Part shown: positions 34,603 to 42,848 of the stretch, in pieces
Layout: each line of letters begins with the position of its first letter
Position numbering within the stretch: position 1 is the first letter of the stretch
Origin: Pseudarthrobacter sp. AL07
GTDB lineage: Bacteria > Actinomycetota > Actinomycetes > Actinomycetales > Micrococcaceae
Length of the DNA stretch: 64,000 bases
NCBI RefSeq assembly: GCF_029960665.1
Contig: NZ_JASBRB010000014.1
Coordinates: 1-64,000, forward strand
Direction of reading: 5' to 3'
Program-made: the position numbers and the translations under genes
The notes under the pieces: generated by a model
What the model was told of the DNA's origin: nothing
Databases searched by the model: none
The model's input: only the letters and a program-made list of their open reading frames with translations

Positions 34603-36258
34603 ATGAGTGAACCCGCAACGTGGGCCGAGGGCCACTTTAGGTTTTTCCGGAAACCCTTCCATGAATACCGACTGACGGACAGAGTCGCCCTCAGCCAAAT
34701 GCCGCTTTTCATAACCACACTGCTGGCCGTGGTCCTCGTGTCGGCGTTTTTCCCCCGGACCATGGACAACGCGCTATTCGTGGCGTTCCTCTTCTCCCAG
34801 CTGGCCCTCATGGTGCTGTGCTACGTGGTGCCGTGGGACCGCCTGCCGCACACCAGCTTCCTGGTCATCCCGCTGTTGGATTTCGCCTCCATCGGCGTGG
34901 GCAGGGAAGGCGGGCAGGAGAGCCTGGCCGGAATCAGTCTGTTGGCAGTCTTCCCCGTCATCTGGCTATGTGCCTCAGGCTACTACCCCCGGATTTCCCT
35001 GTGGCTGTCCTTCTTCGTGCCATTGGCGATGATCTGGGTTCCGCTGGTTCTTGGCGGAGATGTGTCTGGCCCTACCCTGGTCAAGCCCCTGCTCCTCCCT
35101 GTCATGATGCTCGGAATCGGCGTATCGGTCAGCGTGTTGACCCTGAGCATGACGCGGCAGCAACGGATCCTGGAAGAGAAAGACAAACAGCTCCAAGCCA
35201 GCCTGCTCGGCACCAGGAGACAGGAGGCTTTGCTTAACTCCGTTCTGGACACTGTGCACCTGGGCGTCCTCGCCGTCGACGCAGACGGCCACGACATCCT
35301 GATGAACCGGAAACAGCGCGCCAACCACGAACTGGCGCGCCCGAAGGACATCGATGAGCCGAACGAGCCCCAGCTGCTGGTCTTCGCCGCGGACCGTACC
35401 ACCCCTGTCCCGGTGGAGGACCGGCCTGTGCGCAGGGCTGTCCTCGGCGAGACCTTCACCGACTACCTGGTCTGGCTGGGCGCAGGCACGGAACAGCGGG
35501 CCCTCACCACGAGCGCCCGGGCCATGACGGACCCGGACGGGACGTTCGCCGGCTCGGTAATCGTGTTCAGCGACGTGACAGACCTGGTGGACGCCCTGGC
35601 CGCCAAGGATGATTTCGTCGCCAGCGTGTCCCACGAATTCAGGACCCCGCTGACCTCCATCCTGGGTTACGTGGAACTCCTCCTGGAGGACGACCCCGGT
35701 AACGACCAACTGGAACCGCTGAACATCATCAAGCGCAATTCTGAACGGCTTCTCACCTTGGTGTCTGACCTCCTCGCCACCAGAAACGGGCAACTGATCG
35801 TGAGCCCACACGCCGTCGACGTCGCTGAACTGGTGCGTGCCAGCGTGTCCGCCGCGATGCCCAGGGCCGACGTCTCCCGCGTGACGCTGACAGCCGACAC
35901 GCCAGCGCGGCTGGATGCCCATGTGGACGGCCCCCGCGTCTCCCAGGTGCTGGACAATCTGGTCTCCAACGCGATCAAATATTCGCCCGACGGCGGGAAC
36001 GTGGTGGTGTCGTTGGAGCACGACGACGGCCACCTCGCCTGCCGGGTCAGTGATACGGGCATGGGCATGAGCACCGACGACCAGGCCCAGGTGTTCGCCA
36101 AGTTCTTCCGGACCAGCAACGTCCGCCATACAGCGATTCCCGGTGTAGGCCTGGGCCTGCCCATCAGCAAGGCCATCGTGGAAGCCCACGGCGGAACCAT
36201 CCAGGTGGAAAGCAAACTGGGACAGGGCAGCACGTTCACGTTCCGGATGCCGGCCTAG
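34603..36258 (+). CDS. Membrane sensor histidine kinase with PAS domain
   Basis: 551 residues. Six predicted TM helices (residues about 30-195) with short loops, a coiled-coil (RQQRILEEKDKQLQASLLG), a PAS-like domain (about 210-325, LNSVLDTVHLGVLAVDADGHDILMN), then HisKA with phosphorylated His at 344 (SVSHEFRTPLTS). HATPase boxes are intact: NLVSNAIKYS, DTGMGM, and GVGLGLPISKAIVEAHGG. Likely partner of the divergent regulator. The TM block suggests sensing within or at the membrane. The stop shares its CTAG with the stop of the convergent mcrC-like gene. Confidence 0.92.
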   Translation: MSEPATWAEGHFRFFRKPFHEYRLTDRVALSQMPLFITTLLAVVLVSAFFPRTMDNALFVAFLFSQLALMVLCYVVPWDRLPHTSFLVIPLLDFASIGVGREGGQESLAGISLLAVFPVIWLCASGYYPRISLWLSFFVPLAMIWVPLVLGGDVSGPTLVKPLLLPVMMLGIGVSVSVLTLSMTRQQRILEEKDKQLQASLLGTRRQEALLNSVLDTVHLGVLAVDADGHDILMNRKQRANHELARPKDIDEPNEPQLLVFAADRTTPVPVEDRPVRRAVLGETFTDYLVWLGAGTEQRALTTSARAMTDPDGTFAGSVIVFSDVTDLVDALAAKDDFVASVSHEFRTPLTSILGYVELLLEDDPGNDQLEPLNIIKRNSERLLTLVSDLLATRNGQLIVSPHAVDVAELVRASVSAAMPRADVSRVTLTADTPARLDAHVDGPRVSQVLDNLVSNAIKYSPDGGNVVVSLEHDDGHLACRVSDTGMGMSTDDQAQVFAKFFRTSNVRHTAIPGVGLGLPISKAIVEAHGGTIQVESKLGQGSTFTFRMPA

Positions 36259-37649
36259 CCTCCCGCGCGGGTAGTTGGGCCCACGCCCGCCGGGTTCTCT
36301 GGCCGAGCTTGCGAGGTTAGGGGGCGGGTGGGGACAACTTCGCCCCAGGACTGCCGCGCAAGGTCCGCCACCGCTGCCAGGATGTCCGACGGCGGCATCG
36401 ACAGATCCAGCGGAAACTCCACAATGTCGATGTCAGTGTTGAGGATCCTCCGCAGCTTCATCTCGCCCACCCCCGCATAGACCAGCCAGGCGGTGGGCAC
36501 ACCCAGGGCGGTGCAGTGGGCAAGCATCTGGTAGTGGTCGGCGGTCAGGGAGGCGCCCAAGTCCGTGGCAGCCTTGTACTTTGCGTTGTAGACCACCACC
36601 GGCCGGCCGCCCAACAGGTGCACTGCATCCGGGCGCACGGATAGCCGGTCGGCATCATGGACAGCTTCGCTCAGGAGTGCATTGAACTGCCGCCGCATCT
36701 CCCCCGGATACGCCGCCATGGCCGCGCAGAGCGCCGTGACCACAAAATCCTCGAACACCTGGGCCATGTCCACCACAAACGACGCCGTCTGCTGCTTCCC
36801 CTCGCCCGCCTCGGCGGACGCGTTCTTCAGGATCAGCTCGGCGAGGCGCAGCACTGGCTGGTAGCGCACGTTCATCCGGCTCGGCGTCCATGGCGGCAGG
36901 GGCGCCCCGGCAGGTAGGCGGGTGACGGCGTCGAGCGTTCCCTTCAGCTGCCGCAGGCGGCTCAGCACTTCCGGGCGGACCCCCGGCACCTTTCCCATGC
37001 GCTCGAGCGCGGCGCGCAGGATCCGGTTTTCGGCGATGTCCTCGGTGAACTCGTCGTAGGATACTTCCAGCGGCACCAGCATGCCCGGGCGGCGGGAAAT
37101 CTGGTCGGAAATCCGGATGCGACCCTTGACCGTGCGGAGGGACTCATCAACGGTCAGGTAGCCCTGCAGCACCCCTCGCCCCAAGGCACGCTCTGCCATT
37201 TGCGCCAGGGATTCGGCCAGCGCGCTCCAGAGTTCGCGGTCCTCGGTTGCGGCCACGGAATCTGCCCGGAAGCCCTGGTTGCCGGCGTAGCTGAGGAGAA
37301 ATAGCAGCCGGCTCAGTCCCAGCCGGTCTTTGGGGCGAACATCCAGCTGCAGCGTGGCCGTGCGGACTGAGCCCACCTTTCCCGCGGGCTCGATCCGGTA
37401 CAAACCCATGCCCATTGGGGAGGCCTTGGCCAGCCCGCTGGAGTTCACGAAAGCCGCGCTGGCCGCATCAAGGCGTTCCACAGAGCCTATGGACAGCTCG
37501 TCCAGGACCAGATGGCGCGCTGCGGGACCGCGTCCGCTCTGCTGGGCGCCACCCGACGCTGCGCCACCCTGCGCTGCGCCACCCTGCACGGCCCCTCCTG
37601 ACGCGGCGCCGCCGTGCACCGGAGTGTGGGTTGGCTTAGCTGGTAACAA
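36255..37649 (-). CDS. McrC-like subunit of a McrBC-type restriction system
   Basis: 464 residues, starting 14 bases inside the mcrB-like gene (overlap, coupled). N-terminal low-complexity GGA/Q repeats (residues 13-40) precede the McrC domain: ELSIGSVERLD, GYLTVDESLRTVKGRI, SYDEFTEDIAENRILRAAL, and VVDMAQVFEDFV. The nuclease motif is RPDAVHLLGGRPVVVYNAKYK: the first Asp and the Lys are present, but the usual D/E before x-K is Asn (NAK). Activity may be reduced or use an alternative ligand. McrC cuts DNA when McrB hydrolyses GTP on modified sites. Confidence 0.85.
   Translation of the reverse strand: MLPAKPTHTPVHGGAASGGAVQGGAAQGGAASGGAQQSGRGPAARHLVLDELSIGSVERLDAASAAFVNSSGLAKASPMGMGLYRIEPAGKVGSVRTATLQLDVRPKDRLGLSRLLFLLSYAGNQGFRADSVAATEDRELWSALAESLAQMAERALGRGVLQGYLTVDESLRTVKGRIRISDQISRRPGMLVPLEVSYDEFTEDIAENRILRAALERMGKVPGVRPEVLSRLRQLKGTLDAVTRLPAGAPLPPWTPSRMNVRYQPVLRLAELILKNASAEAGEGKQQTASFVVDMAQVFEDFVVTALCAAMAAYPGEMRRQFNALLSEAVHDADRLSVRPDAVHLLGGRPVVVYNAKYKAATDLGASLTADHYQMLAHCTALGVPTAWLVYAGVGEMKLRRILNTDIDIVEFPLDLSMPPSDILAAVADLARQSWGEVVPTRPLTSQARPENPAGVGPTTRAGG
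37551..37627 (-). repeat. Tandem GGA(A/V)(Q/S) repeat in mcrC-like gene
   Basis: A 15-base GC-rich unit (plus-strand CTGCGCCACCCTGCG type) is repeated about five times and encodes GGAASGGAVQGGAAQGGAA. Such tracts slip during replication; changes in multiples of three alter only the N-terminal linker, other changes would switch the gene off. Confidence 0.7.
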
Positions 37650-39882
37650 GGCGCCCCAGCAGCTGCTCCAGCCCGAACCGTTCCTCCAGCTGCGCGCGCG
37701 TCAGCTGGCCGTGGTAATGCTCTTCCAGCAGCGGCATCAGCTCATATTTCCAGATCCGGCGCAGCCCCGTGGGCGTCTGCGCGGCGGCCTTCATGAAGTA
37801 TGACGGGCCGATCATCAGGTCCCGGTCCCACTCGTCAATAGCGGCGTTGAGCGCATCAAGCAGCAGCGCCGGCGTGGTGTCCAGGTCCCGCGCCTGCAGG
37901 AACCTCAGCAGCGACCCCTTCACCGGCTCCGTCTGCGGGTGCAGCTCGATGAACGCAAACCGGCGCCGAATGGCGGCATCCATCATGGCGATGGACCGGT
38001 CCGCGGTGTTCATGGTGCCGATGATGTACAGGTTATCCGGCAGCGTGAACGGCTCGTTGGGGCTGTACTGCAGGTAGATCCGGTCATCGCGGTATTCCAG
38101 CAGGAAGTAGAGCTCGCCGAACACCTTGGCCAGGTTGGCCCGGTTCATCTCGTCAATGATCAGGAAGTAGGGCTTCTTTTCGTTCCCGCGCTTTGCGGCT
38201 TCCTCGGCCAGCCGGCGCAGCGGTCCTGCCACGAGTTTGAAGGCCACTTGGCCCTCGTCCGTTTTGTCCGGCCGGTAGCCCTCGAAAAAGTCCTCGTACG
38301 CGTACGACGGGTGGAACTGCACCAGCTTCACCCGCTCATCCGTGCTGTCCTGGGCCAGTTCCGCCGCAAGATGCTTGGCCAGGTACGTCTTGCCCGTTCC
38401 GGGCGGCCCGTACAGGACCAGCTGGCGGTTCTCCTCCAGCAGTTCCGCGATCTCCTGCAGCGGCTCCAGGTCCATGTGCAGCGACTCCGCGAAGTCGCGG
38501 CTCAGCGGGCGGAAGCCCTCCTGCACAGGGGGTACGACGGCGGCAGGTTCCGCGTCGCCGTCGTCCTCCGGTTCCGCCTCGGCCGGGACGAGCGCCTGGA
38601 GCGCCTGCACTACCCTGGTCACGTCGACAACGATCCCCGAGGTGGCCAGCTGGCGCTGGACGTGACGGGGCAGATCGGTGGTGGCGTGGCCGTCGTCGTC
38701 CAGCCAACGCACCTTGCGCCGCAGGCGGCGGTTGTCATCGTTGTGCCCGGGCTCGCCCAGCACGACGCCCAGCCGCACGGTGCCGGCGTGCTGGAACAGA
38801 ACCAGGTCGCCGGGCTTCATGACCGTGAGGAAGGCGAACACCGCCGTTTTGGTGTCCTCCCGCTCCACGTAGCCCAGGTGCTTGTAGTCCTCGTCCACCG
38901 CGTGCTGCACCAGCCCCGCGGTCACCCCGGGGTCCAGATGGCGGAGATGTTCGACGTCGAGCGTCACCTTCTCCTCTTCCTGCCACGCGGTGAGGAGCTC
39001 GGCGTTGTCGCTGTGGGTACGCAGCAGCCACGCGCGGCGCCCGGGGTCCCCGACCTTGCGCCACTGGCTGACCAGCTGGCGGGCGTACCAGTCGATGCGC
39101 TGGCCGGCCTGTTCATCCAAGTGCAGCCGGATGCGGTGGATGTCCGCGGTGATGTCTTCATCACTGTCGCCCTTGGCCCCGCCCACCAGGGAGGCGAACG
39201 CGTCCCGGATTTCCTGCCGTTCCACGTCCGCCACAACGGGCTCGAAGTAGCTCGGCCACGCCAGGTACTCGATGCTGCGGCGGATGGCGGGCTGATCCCC
39301 CGGCGTGCCCGCGGCGAGCTCGTGGAAATTGAGCGGGTCCTTCAGCGCCTTGGCGATGGCTGCAGGAATCTGCTGGTCCACGTGCTGCACAAAGCGGCAG
39401 AGCCATTTGAGGTGGTCCCAAATGGTCCAGTTGAATTCGGCGGTGCGGTCCCTGATCACGCCGTGGTCAGTCATGCCCTTGTAGAGTTCCTCGGGCAGCT
39501 CCAGCGGTGCTTCCAACGGTGTTTCCAGCCAGGACGCGGCCTCAGCCACACGGGCACGCTTGACCTTGAGCGACTTCACCTCGTGCGCCAGGGGCAGCGA
39601 CTGCAGGAAGAGCAGCTCGACGGCCAGTTGCTTGGCCTCCCGGGACGCGTCTTCGAGGTTCTGCCGGAGGTTTGTCATCATGGGCGCCTTGGCATCCGCC
39701 GTTCCCCGGTCCAGGCGTTCCAGCAGCTCTGCCGCAGCCTCCGCGGTCCAGGTCAGCGTGTTTCCGTCCAAAGCTGACGGCTTGCCCTGCAAGCCCGGTC
39801 CCAGCACAAACCACGCAGCGTCCTCGATCTCCTTTGAGACACCGAGGGCGCGGTGCATGGCAGTCTTGGGGTTTGGGGTCAT
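37636..39882 (-). CDS. McrB-like AAA+ GTPase with N-terminal PUA/EVE-like region
   Basis: 748 residues. C-terminal AAA+ domain of McrB type: VLYGPPGTGKTYLAKH (about residue 490), FHPSYAYEDFFEGYRP, YFLIIDEMNRANLAKVFGELYFLLEYRD (Walker B) and IGTMNTADRSIAMMDAAIRRRF (McrB GTP-specific MNxxDR motif). Upstream, at about 320-420, FLTVMKPGDLVLFQHAGTVRLGVVLGEPG resembles a PUA/EVE-like modified-base reader. The N-terminal 300 residues are helical with no known domain. With the McrC gene it forms a type IV modification-dependent restriction unit. The recognition target cannot be told. Confidence 0.87.
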   Translation of the reverse strand: MTPNPKTAMHRALGVSKEIEDAAWFVLGPGLQGKPSALDGNTLTWTAEAAAELLERLDRGTADAKAPMMTNLRQNLEDASREAKQLAVELLFLQSLPLAHEVKSLKVKRARVAEAASWLETPLEAPLELPEELYKGMTDHGVIRDRTAEFNWTIWDHLKWLCRFVQHVDQQIPAAIAKALKDPLNFHELAAGTPGDQPAIRRSIEYLAWPSYFEPVVADVERQEIRDAFASLVGGAKGDSDEDITADIHRIRLHLDEQAGQRIDWYARQLVSQWRKVGDPGRRAWLLRTHSDNAELLTAWQEEEKVTLDVEHLRHLDPGVTAGLVQHAVDEDYKHLGYVEREDTKTAVFAFLTVMKPGDLVLFQHAGTVRLGVVLGEPGHNDDNRRLRRKVRWLDDDGHATTDLPRHVQRQLATSGIVVDVTRVVQALQALVPAEAEPEDDGDAEPAAVVPPVQEGFRPLSRDFAESLHMDLEPLQEIAELLEENRQLVLYGPPGTGKTYLAKHLAAELAQDSTDERVKLVQFHPSYAYEDFFEGYRPDKTDEGQVAFKLVAGPLRRLAEEAAKRGNEKKPYFLIIDEMNRANLAKVFGELYFLLEYRDDRIYLQYSPNEPFTLPDNLYIIGTMNTADRSIAMMDAAIRRRFAFIELHPQTEPVKGSLLRFLQARDLDTTPALLLDALNAAIDEWDRDLMIGPSYFMKAAAQTPTGLRRIWKYELMPLLEEHYHGQLTRAQLEERFGLEQLLGRLVTS

Positions 39883-39953
39883 GGGTTCAAATTTACAGGC
39901 TCAAGCTGGATGCCCGCTCCGAAGTCCCTGGCGGTCTGCAGTTCACAGGCCCG

Positions 39954-40205
39954 CTATTTGACTGACACGGCCCCGGCACCAGGCCGCTTGCGCCCAAGAA
40001 TGAAGTAGCCCATCGGCCCGATGAAATTGATCAGGGTAGCCACGCGCCAGGCCGCTTTTGGCCCGTTTATTTGGTCAGCCGGGCGCTTGGAAATGTCCCG
40101 CTGGGCGGCCAGCATCAGTGACACCTGCGCGATTCCGATGGCCACAAATCCTGCCCGTGCCGCCGGTGACATCTCTTTCCAGGTCTTTTTGGTTTTCTTG
40201 GCCAT
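39954..40205 (-). CDS. Small PLDc_N-like membrane protein
   Basis: 83 residues from the ATG at 40205 (AAGGAG upstream in AAGGAGCG). Lys-rich start (MAKKTKKTWKEMS), then two hydrophobic helices: AGFVAIGIAQVSLMLAA and ATLINFIGPMGYFILG. ISKRPADQINGPKAAWRVATLINFIGP matches the N-terminal domain of cardiolipin synthases (PLDc_N), which occurs alone in many actinobacteria. No phospholipase domain. Unknown role. Confidence 0.8.
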   Translation of the reverse strand: MAKKTKKTWKEMSPAARAGFVAIGIAQVSLMLAAQRDISKRPADQINGPKAAWRVATLINFIGPMGYFILGRKRPGAGAVSVK

Positions 40206-40240
40206 GATCAAACGCTCCTTAGTGGATATTCCCAGTTTCC

Positions 40241-40287
40241 GGTGTCCGCCGTGCCTGCGCAACGGGTGCGCAGGCACGGCGGACACC
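40241..40287. terminator. Perfect 21-bp inverted repeat between thioesterase and PLDc_N-like gene
   Basis: 40241-40261 (GGTGTCCGCCGTGCCTGCGCA) is exactly inverted at 40267-40287, loop 5 bases. It follows the thioesterase stop on the minus strand and precedes the small membrane protein. Very likely a terminator for the ABC exporter/thioesterase transcript. It does not share the core sequence of the 44749/47112 palindromes. Confidence 0.82.
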
Positions 40288-40320
40288 AGTCGTCGTTGCA
40301 CCGTTCACATTGCATGCTGC

Positions 40321-40737
40321 TCACAACGTATACGGCGCCAGCCGCTCCTTCTGCTCCGGTGTCAGGCGCAGGACGCGGCCGGAGGCTTCGTCCACAAACG
40401 CCAGGTGGCTGCTGGCCCGGACGCAGTCCTCCCGGGTGACCGGGTCCTGCACCACGTAGTGGATGTCGAAGCTGGCACCCTTGACGGCACCGATCCACAC
40501 CTGGACAACTGCCGGGATGTTGCGGTATTCGAGCGTCCTGACGTAGCGGATCTTGTGGTCCACCACCAGCGCCAGGGTTCCCTCCGGAACGTCGTTGAAG
40601 AGCGACACTTCCGGCTCGATGCCCGGCAGGCCGGTGCCCCGGGGAGGCCCGAACGCCATAATCCGCGCCTCCTCGAGCATCCGGACAATCTGGACGTTGT
40701 TGATGTGCCCGTAGGCGTCCATGTCACCCCAGCGCAT
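40321..40737 (-). CDS. Hotdog-fold acyl-CoA thioesterase
   Basis: 138 residues from the only in-frame ATG. The motif RWGDMDAYGHINNVQIVRMLEEARI is the 4-hydroxybenzoyl-CoA thioesterase-like catalytic segment (Asp in the D-x-x-GH-NN pattern). HKIRYVRTLEYRNIPAVVQVWIGAVKGASFDIHYVV supplies the hotdog strands. The usual first strand lies upstream of this ATG (RRIEVLVP), and no ATG, GTG or TTG occurs there. A CTG at 40788, overlapping the preceding ABC gene stop as CTGA, would restore it and give about 155 residues. It hydrolyses acyl-CoA; substrate unknown. Confidence 0.88.
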   Translation of the reverse strand: MRWGDMDAYGHINNVQIVRMLEEARIMAFGPPRGTGLPGIEPEVSLFNDVPEGTLALVVDHKIRYVRTLEYRNIPAVVQVWIGAVKGASFDIHYVVQDPVTREDCVRASSHLAFVDEASGRVLRLTPEQKERLAPYTL

Positions 40738-40784
40738 CGGGACCAGGACCTCAATGCGCCGGACGGCTCCGGCTTCCAGGGCGC

Positions 40785-42848
40785 TCAGCTGTGGACCGCC
40801 GTCGAATCGTCCACAACGGTTTCCTCAACGTCGGAACCGGCGAACTGGGACATGTACAGCCGGTAGTACGCACCTTCCGCCGCCAGGAGTGACTTGTGGT
40901 TACCCTGCTCCACGATCTTGCCGTTCTCCATCACCAGGATGGTGTCGGCGTCGCGGATGGTGGACAGCCGGTGGGCGATCACAAAGCTGGTGCGGTCCGT
41001 CCGCAGCGCCGCCATGGCCTTCTGGACCAGCAGTTCAGTGCGTGTATCCACCGAACTGGTTGCCTCGTCCAGGATGAGCAGCGACGGGTTGGCCACAAAT
41101 GCGCGGGCGATGGTGACCAGCTGCTTTTCACCGGCGCTGACGTTGTTGCCTTCTTCATCGATGATGGTGTCGTAGCCATCCGGCAGGGCGCGCACAAAGC
41201 GGTCCACGAAGGTGGCCTTGGCGGCCGCCATGACCTGCTCCTCGGTGGCATCCAGGTTGCCGTACCGGATGTTCTCGTAAATGGACCCGCCAAACAGCCA
41301 GGCGTCCTGGAGTACCATGCCAACCTTGGACCGCAGCTCGGAGCGGCTCAGGTGCGTGACATCCACGCCGTCCAGGGTAATCGACCCTGAGTTGAGCTCG
41401 TAGAAGCGCATCACGAGGTTCACCAGGGTGGTTTTGCCGGCCCCCGTGGGACCGACGATTGCCACGGTGTGCCCGGGTTCCGCCGTGAAGGACAGGTTTT
41501 CAATCAGGGGTTTGTCCTCGGTGTAGCTGAACGTGACGTCGTTGAACGTCACATGCCCGTCGGTCTTGGCCGGCAGGTGCTCGGTGACGGACTCGGGGTC
41601 CTGCTCATCAGCGTCGAGGAATTCGAACACCCGCTCCGAGGACGCCACGCCGGACTGCAGCATGTTGGCCATGCCGGCCATCTGGCCCAGCGGCTGGGTG
41701 AATTCGCGCGAGTACTGGATGAATGCCGTGGCGTCGCCCAGGGACATCGAGCCCGAGGCCACCCGGAGACCACCCACGACGGCAATGCCCACATAGCTGA
41801 GGTAGGAAACGAACTGCATGACCGGGAAGATCATGCCGGAGACGAACTGGGCTCCGAAGCTGGCCTTGTACAGGGCCTCATTCCGCTCTTCGAAGCGTTC
41901 CAGCATGTCAGTGTCACGGCCGAAAACCCGCACCAGATCGTGACCGGAGAAGGATTCCTCGATCTGGCCGTTCAGCTCGCCCGTGTTCTTCCATTGGGCG
42001 GCAAAGAGCTTCTGGCTGCGCGAACCGATCAGGCCGGCCGCCACGCCGGACAGCGGCAGCGCCACCAGGGCGATGAGGGCGAGCTGCCACGAGACGATGA
42101 ACATCATGATAACGATGCCGATGACCGTCAGCAGCGAGCTGATCAGCTGCGCGAAGGCCTGCTGCAGCGCCTGCTGGACGTTGTCGACGTCGTTCGTTAC
42201 CCGGGAGAGGACGTCGCCGCGCTGGCGGGTGTCGAAGTAGTTCAGCGGGAGCCGGTTCAGCTTCTTTTCGGTGTCGTCCCGAAGCCTACGGATCACCTTC
42301 ATCACGATGAGGTTCAGCACGTAGCCCTGCAGCCAGAGGAAGATGTTGGCCACAAAGTACATCAGCAGCACGATGGCGATCAGGACCGAGAGCTTCTGGA
42401 AGTTGATCCCAGTGCCGGGAACCAGCTCCATCCGGGACACCATGTCCGCGAAGTTTTCCTGCCCCTGCTGGCGCAGGCCTTCCACGAACTGGTCCTTGCT
42501 GGCGCCGGCGGGGAGCTGCTTGCCCACTACGCCGCCGAAGATGACGTCCATGGCCTGGCCCAGGATCCTGGGGGCGATGACGTTCAGGACCACCGAGACA
42601 ACCACCAGGGCCACCACGGCGTAGATGCCCACAGCCTCAGGCTTCAGGAGCCCCAGCAACCTCTTGGCAGAAGGCCAGAAGTGCTCGGCCTTCTTGGCGG
42701 GCATACCGCCGAACATATCGCCGTCGGCTTCGGAGGGCTTGTATTCCTCCTCGAAGAAACCGTCGTCCTCCAGGAGGTCTTCGGGAGTTACGGAATCCGG
42801 GTTCGTTTCGTTGGTCGAGCGCGTCGAGACCTTCTTGGCGGCGCTCAT
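40785..42848 (-). CDS. ABC exporter half-transporter (catalytically complete subunit)
   Basis: 687 residues: a charged N-terminal extension of about 60 residues (DLLEDDGFFEEEYKP), six TM helices (about 75-390), and a nucleotide-binding domain. The domain has GPTGAGKTTLVNL (Walker A), VSAGEKQLVTIARA (signature), LLILDEATSSVD (Walker B with catalytic Glu) and FVIAHRLSTI. It pairs with the gene upstream, with which it overlaps by 4 bases (ATGA). Together they form a TM287/288-like heterodimeric exporter. Likely drug or lipid export; the cargo is unknown. Confidence 0.92.
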   Translation of the reverse strand: MSAAKKVSTRSTNETNPDSVTPEDLLEDDGFFEEEYKPSEADGDMFGGMPAKKAEHFWPSAKRLLGLLKPEAVGIYAVVALVVVSVVLNVIAPRILGQAMDVIFGGVVGKQLPAGASKDQFVEGLRQQGQENFADMVSRMELVPGTGINFQKLSVLIAIVLLMYFVANIFLWLQGYVLNLIVMKVIRRLRDDTEKKLNRLPLNYFDTRQRGDVLSRVTNDVDNVQQALQQAFAQLISSLLTVIGIVIMMFIVSWQLALIALVALPLSGVAAGLIGSRSQKLFAAQWKNTGELNGQIEESFSGHDLVRVFGRDTDMLERFEERNEALYKASFGAQFVSGMIFPVMQFVSYLSYVGIAVVGGLRVASGSMSLGDATAFIQYSREFTQPLGQMAGMANMLQSGVASSERVFEFLDADEQDPESVTEHLPAKTDGHVTFNDVTFSYTEDKPLIENLSFTAEPGHTVAIVGPTGAGKTTLVNLVMRFYELNSGSITLDGVDVTHLSRSELRSKVGMVLQDAWLFGGSIYENIRYGNLDATEEQVMAAAKATFVDRFVRALPDGYDTIIDEEGNNVSAGEKQLVTIARAFVANPSLLILDEATSSVDTRTELLVQKAMAALRTDRTSFVIAHRLSTIRDADTILVMENGKIVEQGNHKSLLAAEGAYYRLYMSQFAGSDVEETVVDDSTAVHS

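Noticed and set aside
37939-39777. 612-residue plus-strand frame opposite the mcrB-like gene
   Set aside because: Antisense shadow; the Walker A and MNxxDR motifs are on the minus strand.
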